Source: Phytohabitans flavus (GTDB lineage: Bacteria; Actinomycetota; Actinomycetes; Mycobacteriales; Micromonosporaceae). From it: a DNA stretch of 64,000 nt. The stretch spans positions 8,624,001 to 8,688,000 of the forward strand of contig NZ_AP022870.1 of the NCBI RefSeq assembly GCF_011764545.1, written 5' to 3'. Positions 26,092 through 34,942 of the stretch are shown here, in pieces. A program made the translations under genes and the position numbers. The notes beneath the pieces were generated by a model. That model was not told the origin of the DNA, did not search any database, and was given only the letters and a program-made list of their open reading frames with translations. How positions within the stretch are numbered: the first letter of the stretch is position 1; the number at the start of each line of letters is the position of its first letter.

Positions 26092-28281
26092 ATGCGAGTC
26101 GGTGAGCTGGCACACCGGACCGGGACCACGGTCCGGGCACTGCGCTACTACGAGGCGGCCGGACTGGTGGTCCCCCGCCGGCTGGGCAACGGCTACCGGG
26201 AGTACGACCCGATAGCCGTGCGTCTGGTCGAGCAGATCCGGACCCTGATGACGCTCGGGTTCAGCGTCGAGGAGACCAGGCCGTTCATCGAATCCATGAT
26301 CGACGGTGACGGTAATCCGGCCGCGCTGAGCACCTACCGGCGGGCGATCGCCGGCCTGGAGCAGCGCATCGAGCGCCTGACCGACCAGCGCGACGCCCTG
26401 CTGTCGCTGGTGGACGCGACCGCTGGGCCGGCCGTCCCGCCCACGGCCAGCCGGACCCTCGGGTCCACCAATTCGCTGGGCCTCGTCGGTGCGCTCATGC
26501 CTGGGCTTACCTTCCGAGCCACCGACGGCACCGTGGTCGGACCGGCAAGGTTCGAGGGACGCCGCACGGTGCTGTTTCTGTACTCGCTGAGCAGCAGACC
26601 CGGTGTCGCCATGCCGGCCGGCTGGGACGACCTACCCGGCGCCCGGGGCTGCACCGTGGCAGCGTGCGGATTTCGGGACTTGCACTCCGAGCTGCTGGCC
26701 AGCGGCTGCGACCAGGTCTACGGGCTGTCGGCCCAGCCGACCGGCTACCAGCGGGAGCTTGCCCACCGGCTGCGGCTGCCGTACCCGCTGCTGGCCGACC
26801 CCCGCATGAGCCTGGCCGCCGCGCTTCGGCTGCCGACGTTCCAGGCCGACGGGACGTCGTACTACCGGCGGCTGACGCTCATCGTGACCGACGGCGTGGT
26901 CGAGCACGTCTTCCACCCGGTGACCGAGCCGGCCCTGCACGCCGAGCAGGTGCTGCGCTGGCTCACCGACCATCCCGAGCCGAGGAGCCAGATGACCGCC
27001 ATCGACACCGTCCACGCCCGAGAGATCCTGGACAGCCGCGGCAACCCGACCGTCGAGGTCGACGTGCTGCTCGACGACGGCTCGCTGGGACGGGCCGCCG
27101 TCCCGTCCGGGGCCTCCACCGGCACCGCCGAAGCTGTCGAACTGCGCGACGGCGACACCAGCCGCTACCACGGCAAGGGCGTACGCCGCGCGGTCGGCGC
27201 CGTGCTCGGCGAGATCGCCGACGCGGTGGCCGGCCTGGACGGCCGCGACCAGGCCGCCGTGGACCGGGTGCTGATCGAGCTGGATGGCACCGCCAACAAG
27301 TCTCGCCTGGGCGCTAACGCGACCCTGGGCGTCTCACTGGCGGTCGTCAAGGCCGCCGCGGTCTCCGCCGGGCAGCCGTTGTATCGCTACCTCGGCGGCC
27401 CTGATGCCGTCAGCCTGCCGCTGCCGCTGATGAACATCGTCAACGGCGGCGCTCACGCCGACAATCCGCTCGACTTCCAGGAGTTCATGATCGCTCCGAT
27501 CGGCGCGGCCAGCTTCGCCGAAGCGGTCCGGGTGGGTTCGGAGGTGTTCCACACTTTGCGGTCCGCGCTCCAGGCCGCCGGCCAGCACACCAGCGTCGGC
27601 GACGAAGGCGGCTTCGCGCCGCACCTGCGTACGGCGCACGAAGCCCTCGCCTTCATCAGCACCGCGATCAGCGACAGCGGCTACACCCCGGGCGTGGACA
27701 TCGCGATCGCGCTGGATCCGGCCGCCTCGGAGTTCTATCGCGACGGCGCCTACCACTACCGGGGCGAGGACCGGGTGCGGACTGTGGCCGAGCACGTCGA
27801 CTACCTGGCGGAGCTGGCCGAGACGTACCCGATCGTGTCGATCGAGGACGGCGCCGCCCAGGACGACTTCGAAGGCTGGAAAGCCCTCACCGACCGGCTC
27901 GGCGACCGCTGCCAGCTGGTCGGCGACGACGTCTTCTGCACCAACGCCGACCTGCTGCACGACGGCATCAGCCGGGGCATCGCCAACTCGATCCTGGTCA
28001 AGGTCAACCAGGTCGGCACCCTGACCGAGATGCTGACCACGATGCGGGTCGCGCGGCAGGCCGGCTACAGCGCGGTCATGTCCCACCGCTCCGGCGAGAC
28101 CGAGGACACCACCATCGCCGACCTGGCCGTGGCGACCGGCTGCGGGCAGATCAAGACCGGTTCCCTGTCACGCAGCGACCGCACCGCCAAGTACAACCAG
28201 CTCCTACGGATCGAGGAGGAACTGGGCGAACGCGCCGTCTACGCGGGCCGCAACAGCCTCACCGGCCATCCCACGGCCTGA
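26092..28281 (+). CDS. Fusion: MerR regulator + BCP/PrxQ-like peroxiredoxin + enolase
   Basis: 729 residues in one open frame. Residues 1-110: MerR (MRVGELAHRTGTTVRALRYY, GYREYDPIAVRLVEQIRTL, dimer coil). Residues ~130-300: thioredoxin-fold peroxiredoxin with GCTVAACGFRD, C187 and C192 at the BCP peroxidatic and resolving positions. Residues 301-729: full enolase (SRGNPTVEVDV, PSGASTG, GGAHADN, DEGGFAP, VSIEDG, VKVNQVGTLTE, MSHRSGETED), converting 2-phosphoglycerate to phosphoenolpyruvate with all main active-site motifs. An internal ATG at 26992 with GAGGAG could also start enolase alone. A one-base deletion of the kind seen elsewhere would not create the fusion. Possibly ties glycolysis to a redox or xenobiotic signal; that is inference. 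Confidence 0.82.
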   Translation: MRVGELAHRTGTTVRALRYYEAAGLVVPRRLGNGYREYDPIAVRLVEQIRTLMTLGFSVEETRPFIESMIDGDGNPAALSTYRRAIAGLEQRIERLTDQRDALLSLVDATAGPAVPPTASRTLGSTNSLGLVGALMPGLTFRATDGTVVGPARFEGRRTVLFLYSLSSRPGVAMPAGWDDLPGARGCTVAACGFRDLHSELLASGCDQVYGLSAQPTGYQRELAHRLRLPYPLLADPRMSLAAALRLPTFQADGTSYYRRLTLIVTDGVVEHVFHPVTEPALHAEQVLRWLTDHPEPRSQMTAIDTVHAREILDSRGNPTVEVDVLLDDGSLGRAAVPSGASTGTAEAVELRDGDTSRYHGKGVRRAVGAVLGEIADAVAGLDGRDQAAVDRVLIELDGTANKSRLGANATLGVSLAVVKAAAVSAGQPLYRYLGGPDAVSLPLPLMNIVNGGAHADNPLDFQEFMIAPIGAASFAEAVRVGSEVFHTLRSALQAAGQHTSVGDEGGFAPHLRTAHEALAFISTAISDSGYTPGVDIAIALDPAASEFYRDGAYHYRGEDRVRTVAEHVDYLAELAETYPIVSIEDGAAQDDFEGWKALTDRLGDRCQLVGDDVFCTNADLLHDGISRGIANSILVKVNQVGTLTEMLTTMRVARQAGYSAVMSHRSGETEDTTIADLAVATGCGQIKTGSLSRSDRTAKYNQLLRIEEELGERAVYAGRNSLTGHPTA
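26982..26994 (+). promoter_or_regulatory. Internal ribosome site and start codon for the enolase domain
   Basis: GAGGAG lies 5 nt before ATG 26992, in frame with and upstream of the enolase N-terminus MTAIDTVHAREILDSRGN. A 429-residue standard-length enolase could be made separately from the fused product. Confidence 0.6.
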
Positions 28282-28290
28282 ACACGCGAG

Positions 28291-28340
28291 AGATCGTGGT
28301 ATTTAACTGCCGCTCCAGCGGCAGCTAAGTACCACGATCT
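28291..28340. repeat. Long hairpin repeat, copy F
   Basis: 24-nt arms 28291-28314 and 28317-28340 pair with two imperfect positions; arm one begins AGATCGTGGTA and arm two ends TACCACGATCT. It follows the enolase stop by 9 nt. A related hairpin (copy G) is at 41347-41391. Confidence 0.8.
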
Positions 28341-28396
28341 GCCAGACAGCGGCCCGTCGTAGCGTCGATCAAGACAAACCGAGCGAGCTTGCCCAA

Positions 28397-28474
28397 CCGC
28401 GGAGGGTGAGGCCGCGGGAGCAGCGGTCCGGACCACCGCGGACATCGCGGTAGCCCGGATCTCTGTCTTTGACC
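28397..28474 (-). repeat. 3'-end dispersed repeat, copy C
   Basis: Reverse-strand copy, starting 7 nt after the rocD stop (which is at 28481) with GTCAAAGACAGAGAT and running through GCTACCGCGATGTCCGC, GGTCCGGACC and CTCCCGCGGCCTCACC. Confidence 0.85.
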
Positions 28475-28480
28475 GTCGGC

Positions 28481-29692
28481 TCAGAGGATCGCGGCCAGCT
28501 GCTCGACGGCCCAGGTGAGCTCGGCCGGCTCGACCACCAGCGGCGGCGCGAGGCGGATCGTGGAGCCGTGCGTGTCCTTGGCCAGCACGCCCCGCTCGGC
28601 CAGGCGCTCGCACGCCGCCCGCCCGGTCATCAGGGCCGGGTCGATGTCGATGCCGGCCCACAGGCCACGCCCGCGCACCGCGAGCAGGCCGTGCCCCACC
28701 AGCGCGCCCAGGTCGGCGTGCAGCCGCGCGCCCAGCTCGGCCGAGCGGCGCTGGTACTCGCCGGTCTTCAGCAGGCCGACCACCTCGGTGGCGACCGCGC
28801 AGGCCAGCGGGTTGCCGCCGAACGTGGAGCCGTGCTCGCCCGGCCGCAGCACGCCCAGCACGTCCTGGTTGGCGGCCACCGCCGACACAGGCACGATGCC
28901 GCCGCCGAGGGCCTTGCCCAGCACGTACATGTCCGGGACCACGCCCTCGTGGTCACAGGCGAACGTCGTGCCCGTCCGGCCGAGCCCCGACTGGATCTCG
29001 TCGGCGACGAACAGGACGTTGTTGTCGTCGCAGAGCGCGCGCACGCCGGGCAGGTAGCCGTCCGGCGGCGCGATCACGCCCTGCTCGCCCTGGATCGGCT
29101 CGAGCAGCACGGCCACGGTCGTCTCGTCGATCGCCTTGGCAAGGGCCGGCAGGTCACCGTAGGGGACGACCTTGAAGCCCGGCGTGTACGGCCCGAAGTC
29201 GGCGCGCGCGTCCGGGTCGGTGGAGAAGCTGACGATCGTGGTGGTACGCCCGTGGAAGTTGCCCTCCGCCACCACGATGGTCGCCTTGTCGCGGGGGACG
29301 CCCTTGACCTTGTACCCCCACTTGCGAGCGACCTTGATGGCGGTCTCGACGGCCTCGGCGCCGGTGTTCATCGGCAGCACAAGATCCTTGCCACAGAGCT
29401 CGGCCAGCTCCCGGCAGAACGTGGCGAACTGGTCGTGCACGAACGCCCGGCTGGTCAGCGTGAGCCGGTCGAGCTGGGCATGCGCGGCGGCGATCAGCGT
29501 GGGGTGGCGGTGGCCGAAGTTGAGGGCCGAGTAGCCGGCGAGGCAGTCGAGGTACCGCTTGCCGTCGATGTCGGTGACCCAGGCGCCCTCGGCGGACGAG
29601 ATGACCACCGGCAGTGGGTGGTAGTTGTGCGCCGTCCACCGCTCGGCCTCGGCGACCGCGGTGGGCGTGCGTACAAGATCATCAACGATCAT
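28481..29692 (-). CDS. rocD: Ornithine aminotransferase
   Basis: 403 residues of class-III PLP aminotransferase: ALNFGHRHPTLI, NTGAEAVETAIKVARKWGY, GNFHGRTTT, FVADEIQSGLGRTG and the lysine in DMYVLGKALGGG. The motifs and length fit ornithine-delta-aminotransferase, which yields glutamate-5-semialdehyde. ATG 29692 has GGAGGT upstream and overlaps the DDAH-like stop as ATGA (29692-29689). Together with the DDAH-like gene it suggests arginine/ornithine catabolism through an amidinohydrolase. Confidence 0.9.
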   Translation of the reverse strand: MIVDDLVRTPTAVAEAERWTAHNYHPLPVVISSAEGAWVTDIDGKRYLDCLAGYSALNFGHRHPTLIAAAHAQLDRLTLTSRAFVHDQFATFCRELAELCGKDLVLPMNTGAEAVETAIKVARKWGYKVKGVPRDKATIVVAEGNFHGRTTTIVSFSTDPDARADFGPYTPGFKVVPYGDLPALAKAIDETTVAVLLEPIQGEQGVIAPPDGYLPGVRALCDDNNVLFVADEIQSGLGRTGTTFACDHEGVVPDMYVLGKALGGGIVPVSAVAANQDVLGVLRPGEHGSTFGGNPLACAVATEVVGLLKTGEYQRRSAELGARLHADLGALVGHGLLAVRGRGLWAGIDIDPALMTGRAACERLAERGVLAKDTHGSTIRLAPPLVVEPAELTWAVEQLAAIL

Positions 29693-30495
29693 GACCGTAC
29701 CTCCAGCGTGCAGCACTTCGGGCCACCACCGGCCTTGCGCAGCTCGGACAAATCAACGCCAATTGTGTCGTACCCGCGGTCGCGTAGTGCGGCTGCCAGG
29801 CCGGTCGCCTGTACCGGGAGCACGACGTGCCGCCCGTCGCTCACCGCGTTGAGCCCGAGCACCTCGGCGTCCGCCGCCGACGCCAGGATCGCGTCCGGGA
29901 AGAGTCGCCGCAGCACCGCCTGGCTGCCGGGCGAGAAGGCCTCCGGGAGGTACGCGACGGTGTGCTCGTCGAGCACGCACAGCGCCGTGTCGAGGTGGTA
30001 GAAGCGCGGGTCGACAAGCCGCAACGTCACGGTCGGACGGCCGAAGATCTCCTGCGCGCGGTCGTGTGCGGCGGTGATGGTGCGGAAGCCGGTGCCGGCC
30101 AGCAGCATGTCGCCGACGAGCAGCATGTCGCCCTCGCCCTCGTTGACGTGCTTGGCCTCGTGCACGTCAAAGCCGGCCCGCTCGAACCAGTGCGCGTACG
30201 CCGGCGCCTCGTCGGCCCGCTGCGGGTCGCGGAACTGCACCGCCAGCACCTTGCCGTCGATCACGGTGGCGCCGTTGGCCGCGAACACCATGTCCGGCAG
30301 CCCTGGGAGCGGGTCGATCTCCTCGACGGTGTGCCCGAGGTCGAGGTAGATGCCGCGCAGCGCGTCCCACTGCCGCACCGCGAGGTCGGCGTCGACCGGG
30401 GCGCTGGGGTCCATCCAGGGATTGATCGCGTACTCCACGGCGAAGTACGTCGGCCGGCACATGAGGTATCGCCGGCTCATGGCGTCCATCGTCAT
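29689..30495 (-). CDS. DDAH-family amidinohydrolase (dimethylarginine/arginine hydrolase)
   Basis: 268 residues of the guanidine-modifying superfamily: MCRPTYFAVEYAINPWMD near the start, LPDMVFAANGATV, a catalytic His in DPRFYHLDTALCVL and the nucleophilic Cys near the C-terminus in GGGPKCCTLEV. Family members hydrolyse dimethylarginine, arginine or succinylarginine. Coupling to rocD argues for a product leading to ornithine, but direct substrate evidence is lacking. ATG 30495 is the first of three close Met codons. Confidence 0.85.
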   Translation of the reverse strand: MTMDAMSRRYLMCRPTYFAVEYAINPWMDPSAPVDADLAVRQWDALRGIYLDLGHTVEEIDPLPGLPDMVFAANGATVIDGKVLAVQFRDPQRADEAPAYAHWFERAGFDVHEAKHVNEGEGDMLLVGDMLLAGTGFRTITAAHDRAQEIFGRPTVTLRLVDPRFYHLDTALCVLDEHTVAYLPEAFSPGSQAVLRRLFPDAILASAADAEVLGLNAVSDGRHVVLPVQATGLAAALRDRGYDTIGVDLSELRKAGGGPKCCTLEVRS

Positions 30496-30593
30496 GCCTA
30501 TACGTTATTTTGACGCGCGCTTCGGTAACCACCGATGAACCTTGCTTCGAGCGGCGATTCGTTGCGCATTGCGGGCCATAGATAGTGGATCTG

Positions 30594-30624
30594 TTGTGGG
30601 GCGGCTCGCAGAGCCGCCCCACAA
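30594..30624. terminator. Perfect 14-bp hairpin terminator
   Basis: TTGTGGGGCGGCTC (30594-30607), loop GCA, GAGCCGCCCCACAA (30611-30624), 8 nt past the stop of the membrane protein gene on the minus strand. Confidence 0.75.
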
Positions 30625-30631
30625 GCCTCGC

Positions 30632-31207
30632 TCAGAACCGGTCGACGGTCTGCGCGTCGAGCCATTCCCGCAGCTCGCCGACCTTGTCACTGGCCGGGCT
30701 GATCCAGGCCAGCGAGTCGGTCACCACGAGGATGCCGAAGACGACCGCACCAAGTCCGAGCACGAACGCCAGCATCGCCTCGGACCGGCCGGCCACGTGC
30801 CGGCGGCGGGTCGCGAAGATGCCGGCGATCGCGAGCAGCGTGGTGACCGCACCGGCCGCGATGCCGTATCCGGCGAGGGTGCCGGTGAGCACGGCGAGCG
30901 CGCTCACGACACCGACGACCAGCGCGAGCGCCGCCACCAGGCTCGATCGCGGCCGCGGTCCGCTCGGCTCGACCACCGGCTCGCGGGGCGTGTCGACCCG
31001 CTCCACCGGCCCCCGCCGCTCGGTCGGCGTACCGTCGCCGGTCACCGGCCGCTCGCGGACCGCCGTACGGCCCGCGGCGCGCCCGACGGCCCGCTCCTCG
31101 GCCTTGGTCTCGGCCCGACCCTCAGCCCGGCCTTCTGCCTTGCCCTGGGCGTGAACTTCCTCTTCTCGTTGCGCCTCGCCTCGATGCGTCAATGACGGGA
31201 TTCGCAT
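30632..31207 (-). CDS. Conserved membrane protein with charged N-terminal domain
   Basis: 191 residues. The first ~85 are charged and low complexity (GRAEGRAETKAEERAVGR, Arg/Glu-rich); three hydrophobic segments follow (LVAALALVVGVVSALAVLTG, AAGAVTTLLAIAGIFA, AMLAFVLGLGAVVFGILVV), and the tail is short and hydrophilic. Similar architecture is seen in DUF4190-type proteins. ATG 31207 has AGGAGG 9 nt upstream. No function recognised. Confidence 0.65.
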   Translation of the reverse strand: MRIPSLTHRGEAQREEEVHAQGKAEGRAEGRAETKAEERAVGRAAGRTAVRERPVTGDGTPTERRGPVERVDTPREPVVEPSGPRPRSSLVAALALVVGVVSALAVLTGTLAGYGIAAGAVTTLLAIAGIFATRRRHVAGRSEAMLAFVLGLGAVVFGILVVTDSLAWISPASDKVGELREWLDAQTVDRF

Positions 31208-31338
31208 CGCAGCGCACCTCCTCATGCGGGCGCGGCGCACTTCCGGTTGGCCACCGCGCGGGGGATGCCCATCGGCATACCCAGATGCGCGAGAAGTCAT
31301 GCAGGGCCGCGCGCCGGAGCGGTGGGTAAGGTTTCGGC

Positions 31339-32142
31339 GTGCCCGAAGGCCACACCATCCATCGGCTTGCCGCCCAGCACCGTTCCCTGCTCGCCGGGCG
31401 GCGGGTGACCGTGTCCAGCCCGCAGGGGCGGTTCGCGACCGGTGCCGCGCTGCTCTCCGGCGCGGTGCTGGCGGACACCGAGGCGTACGGCAAGCACCTC
31501 TTCCACCACTACGAGAGTGGCCGGACGCTGCACGTACACCTGGGCCTGTACGGCGTCTTCAGCGACGGCGAGGCGCCCACGCCGCCGCCCGTGGGACAGG
31601 TGCGGCTGCGGCTGGAGACCGAGCGCCACTGGATCGACCTGCGCGGCCCGGCCGCCTGCGAGCTCCTCGACGACCCCGACGCGCTCCGCGGCCGCTTGGG
31701 CGCCGACCCGCTGCGGGACGACGCCGACCTGGATGCCGCGTACGCCCGGATCCGGCACAGCACCACGCCGCTGGCCGCGCTGCTGCTGGATCAGTCCACT
31801 GTGGCCGGACCGGGCCTTGTGTACGTCTCCGAGGTCCTCTTCCGCGCCGGCATCCCACCGACCCGGACCGGCCGCCTGCTGACGCCGGTCCAGTGGGGCG
31901 ACCTCTGGCTCGACCTGCGCGAGCTGATGAAGGAAGGCGTCAGCCGAGGCCGCATCGACACGGTGCACAGCCAGCACATGCCCGAGGCGATGGGCCGGGC
32001 CCCGAGGGTCGACCGCCACGGCGGCGAGGTGTACGTCTACCGCCGCGCCGGCCAGCCCTGCCTGATCTGCGGCACCGAGATCCAGCGCTCCGGCCTGGCC
32101 GGCCGCAACTCATACTGGTGCCCCACCTGCCAACCGTCGTGA
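31339..32142 (+). CDS. Fpg/Nei-family DNA glycosylase (endonuclease VIII-like)
   Basis: 267 residues. The mature N-terminus PEGHTIHR supplies the catalytic Pro and Glu of the family; QSTVAGPGLVYVSEVLF is the H2TH region, and a C-terminal zinc finger CLICG...WCPTC binds the lesion strand. PEGHT is typical of the Nei2 group that excises oxidised bases. GTG 31339 follows TAAGGT (31327-31332) by 6 nt. It ends 3 nt from the convergent YbdK gene. Confidence 0.9.
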   Translation: MPEGHTIHRLAAQHRSLLAGRRVTVSSPQGRFATGAALLSGAVLADTEAYGKHLFHHYESGRTLHVHLGLYGVFSDGEAPTPPPVGQVRLRLETERHWIDLRGPAACELLDDPDALRGRLGADPLRDDADLDAAYARIRHSTTPLAALLLDQSTVAGPGLVYVSEVLFRAGIPPTRTGRLLTPVQWGDLWLDLRELMKEGVSRGRIDTVHSQHMPEAMGRAPRVDRHGGEVYVYRRAGQPCLICGTEIQRSGLAGRNSYWCPTCQPS

Positions 32143-32145
32143 TGA

Positions 32146-33246
32146 CTAGCCGAGGGACGTTGGCAGGGTGAGGTGGTCGAGGACGGCGGCCATGTCGCCT
32201 GTGCGGGCGTAAACCGCGCGCTGGCGGGACGCGCCTGTCCCGCGTGACCGCAACCGTCCCATGAGGAGGGTGACCAGCTCCAGGTCGCCGGTGCGTTCCA
32301 GCTCCGGGCGCACCGTGTCGAAGAGGCGCTGGAAGAGGTGCCACGCCGGGCGGCTGCGCTGGTCGGCCGGGTCGACCAGGAGGCCGGACAGGCCGTCGTG
32401 GGCGGCGCGCCAGTGTGCGGCGGAGAGCAGGTGGTGGTCGATGCGGGGTGCCGGGCGGCCGGCCTCGATGTCGCCGAGCACCGTGCCTACCAGCCCACGG
32501 GCCAGCGCGGCCACCAGGATCGTGTCGTCCAGGGTCGGGCAGACGTCGCCGATGCGTAGCTCGACCGTGGGGTAGCGGGCGGACAGGCGGGCGTACCAGT
32601 ACAGCATCGCCTCGTCCAGCATCGCGCCGGCGGAGGTCAACCTCGCCACCAGGTCCTCGTAGTGGTCGTGCGACTCCAGGTACGGCGTGGGCCCGACCGA
32701 CGGCCACCGCTCCCACATCACCGAGCGCCAGCTCGCGTACCCACTGTCTCGTCCGTCCGCGAAGGGCGAGTTGGTCGTCGCCGCGTGCAGGAGGGGGAGC
32801 CAGGGGCGCAAATGGTTGAGCACCTGGACGCGGACGTGCGGGTCGGGGACTCCGATGTGGACATGCACCCCGTTGAGCCCGGGGCCGGGCGAGAGCGCGC
32901 CGAAGCGCTCGACCATCCGGTGGAACCGCGGCTCGTCCACCACCGGCGGCTCGGGGCCGGCGACCGGGCAGCAGCCGATCGCGGCAACCCGCGCGCCGGC
33001 CCGCTCGGCGGCGCCCGCGATGCCGGTCCGCAGGAGGCCGAGCGAGTGCCGCAGCGCCCGCAGGTCGAGCCCGGGCGGGCTGTTGATTTCGATCTGGCTG
33101 GTCAGGTACTCCCGCGCGACCTGTCCACGCAGGTCACCGGGCACCTCGGCCAGCACCGCGTCGACGGCCGGCGCCGCCTGGCTCTTCTCGGCGTCCAGGA
33201 GGAGGAACTCCTCTTCCACGCCCACCGTCAGCTGCACGGCTGCCAT
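32146..33246 (-). CDS. Carboxylate-amine ligase, YbdK/GCS2 family
   Basis: 366 residues beginning AAVQLTVGVEEEFLLLDAE, the GCS2 opening; TSQIEINSPPG, GVHVHIGVPD and RYPTVELRIGDVCPTLDD follow. The family ligates glutamate to an amine with ATP; YbdK has weak glutamate-cysteine ligase activity in vitro. ATG 33246 is used because upstream sequence is not conserved and lies in the shared promoter region with the glucanase gene. Confidence 0.88.
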   Translation of the reverse strand: MAAVQLTVGVEEEFLLLDAEKSQAAPAVDAVLAEVPGDLRGQVAREYLTSQIEINSPPGLDLRALRHSLGLLRTGIAGAAERAGARVAAIGCCPVAGPEPPVVDEPRFHRMVERFGALSPGPGLNGVHVHIGVPDPHVRVQVLNHLRPWLPLLHAATTNSPFADGRDSGYASWRSVMWERWPSVGPTPYLESHDHYEDLVARLTSAGAMLDEAMLYWYARLSARYPTVELRIGDVCPTLDDTILVAALARGLVGTVLGDIEAGRPAPRIDHHLLSAAHWRAAHDGLSGLLVDPADQRSRPAWHLFQRLFDTVRPELERTGDLELVTLLMGRLRSRGTGASRQRAVYARTGDMAAVLDHLTLPTSLG

Positions 33247-33408
33247 GTACCCAGATCCCTCGTCGCCGGAAACACCGCCGTTTTCCGAAAATACCCCCAT
33301 AGTAGGCACTACCGACCGCGTGATCATGCTGCTGACCGGCCGCTCGATCCGCGAGACGCTCCCGTTCTCCCTGGTGCGCGAGTCCCGCCGCTGAGACATC
33401 GATGAGTG

Positions 33409-33456
33409 TTGACAATTTGTTGCCTCGGACGTGAAACTCTGTGAGAGCGCTCTCAC
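33409..33456 (+). promoter_or_regulatory. Glucanase promoter with LacI-family operator
   Basis: -35 TTGACA (33409-33414), a weak -10 GAAACT (33433-33438, 18-bp spacing) and then a perfect 16-bp palindrome GTGAGAGCGCTCTCAC (33441-33456) at the expected transcription start. It resembles CebR/LacI-type boxes with GAGCGCTC at the centre. Two LacI-family genes lie within 7 kb. Confidence 0.75.
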
Positions 33457-33489
33457 GGCCCACTACATCCCCCACAGAGAGGCCAGCAA

Positions 33490-34895
33490 ATGAGAGACAC
33501 GGGCACCTCCAGACCACTGCGCGGCCGCGTGCTGATCGCAGTCGGGGCGGTCTCCACCGTCGTCGCCGGCATGCTCGCGGTGACCATGAACGCCAACGCC
33601 GCGCTGCCACCCACCCCGTCCGGCTGGAGCCTCGTCTGGAGCGACGACTTCACCGGGGCGGCCAACACCCTGCCCTCCTCCGCAAACTGGATCATCGACA
33701 CCGGCACGCAGTACCCGGGCGGGCCGGCCAACTGGGGCACGGGCGAGATCCAGACCTACACCAACAGCACGTCGAACCTTCGCCAGGACGGCAACGGCAA
33801 CCTGGTGATCACTCCGATCCGCAGCGGCTCCGGGCAGTGGACCTCGGCGCGGATCGAGACACAGCGCTCCAACTTCAAGCCCCCGGCCGGCGGTGAGCTG
33901 CGCATCGAGGGCCGCATCCAGATGCCGAACATCACCGGCGCGGGCGCGGCCGGCTACTGGCCGGCGTTCTGGGCGCTCGGTGCGCCGTACCGGGGCCAGT
34001 ACTGGAACTGGCCGGCGATCGGCGAGTTCGACATCATGGAGAACGTCAACGGGATCAACTCGGTCTGGGGCGTGCTCCACTGTGGAGTCAACCCGGGTGG
34101 CCCGTGCAACGAGACCACCGGCATCGGCACCAGCCGCGCCTGCCCCGGCAGCTCCTGCCAGTCGGCGTTCCACACCTACCGCTTCGAGTGGGACACCAAC
34201 CCGCAGCAGCTGCGCTGGTACGTGGACGGCCAGCTCTACCACACCGTCAGCCAGTCCCAGGTCGGCGAGCCGCACTGGACGAACATGACCAGCCACGCCG
34301 GCTACTTCATCCTGCTGAACGTGGCGATGGGCGGCGCCTTCCCGAACGCCGTGCCCGGTGGGCAGACGCCGACCGCGGCCACGGTCTCCGGCGTCCCGAT
34401 GCTGGTGGACTACGTCGCGGTTTACCAGACGGGCGGGGCACCAACCCGACCACGCCACCGCCGACGACCACGCCGCCGCCGACCGGTGGGCGGAACGCGT
34501 ACGCGACGATCGAGGCTGAGTCCTTCAACGCGCAGAGCGGCCTTCAGACCGAGGCGTGCAGCGAGGGCGGTCTCAACCTCAGCCACATCGCGAACGGCGA
34601 CTGGGCCCGGTACGACAACGTCAACTTCGGCTCGTCGGCTCCGGTCGACTTCGTGGCGCGCGTCGCCTCGGGTGCCGGCGGCGGCGCCAGCGGCCTGATC
34701 GAGCTACGGCTGGACAGCCCCACCGGCCAGCTGCTGGGCAGCTTCGCCCTGTCCAACACGGGCGGCTGGCAGAGCTGGCGGACCATCCCCGGCAACTCCG
34801 CGAGCGTGACCGGCACACGGACGGTGTACCTGAAGTTCGCGAGCGGCCAGCCCGCCGACTTCGTCAACGTGAACTGGTTCCACTTCCGCAGGTAG
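33490..34895 (+). CDS. Secreted beta-glucanase, GH16 + CBM6 (apparent frameshift in linker)
   Basis: 468 residues when repaired. Signal peptide (to about ANA at 36), GH16 domain with the catalytic box E179-F-D-I-M-E184, WAL and YWPAFWALGAP, then a short Thr/Pro linker and a CBM6 domain (YATIEAESFNAQSG, IANGDWARYDNVNF, FVNVNWFHFRR). The frame breaks at GGGG 34435-34438; one extra G restores NPTTPPPTTTPPP and the CBM6. Likely hydrolyses beta-1,3- or mixed-linkage glucans, for example fungal wall laminarin-like glucan. A LacI operator sits at its promoter. Confidence 0.87.
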
Positions 34896-34906
34896 AGCGA
34901 GAGCTT

Positions 34907-34935
34907 CGCCGGGGCGGCCGTGAGCCGCCCCGGCG
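34907..34935. terminator. Bidirectional hairpin terminator
   Basis: CGCCGGGGCGGC (34907-34918), 5-nt loop, GCCGCCCCGGCG (34924-34935), perfect 12 bp between the convergent glucanase and LacI genes. Confidence 0.75.
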
Positions 34936-34942
34936 GAGTGCG

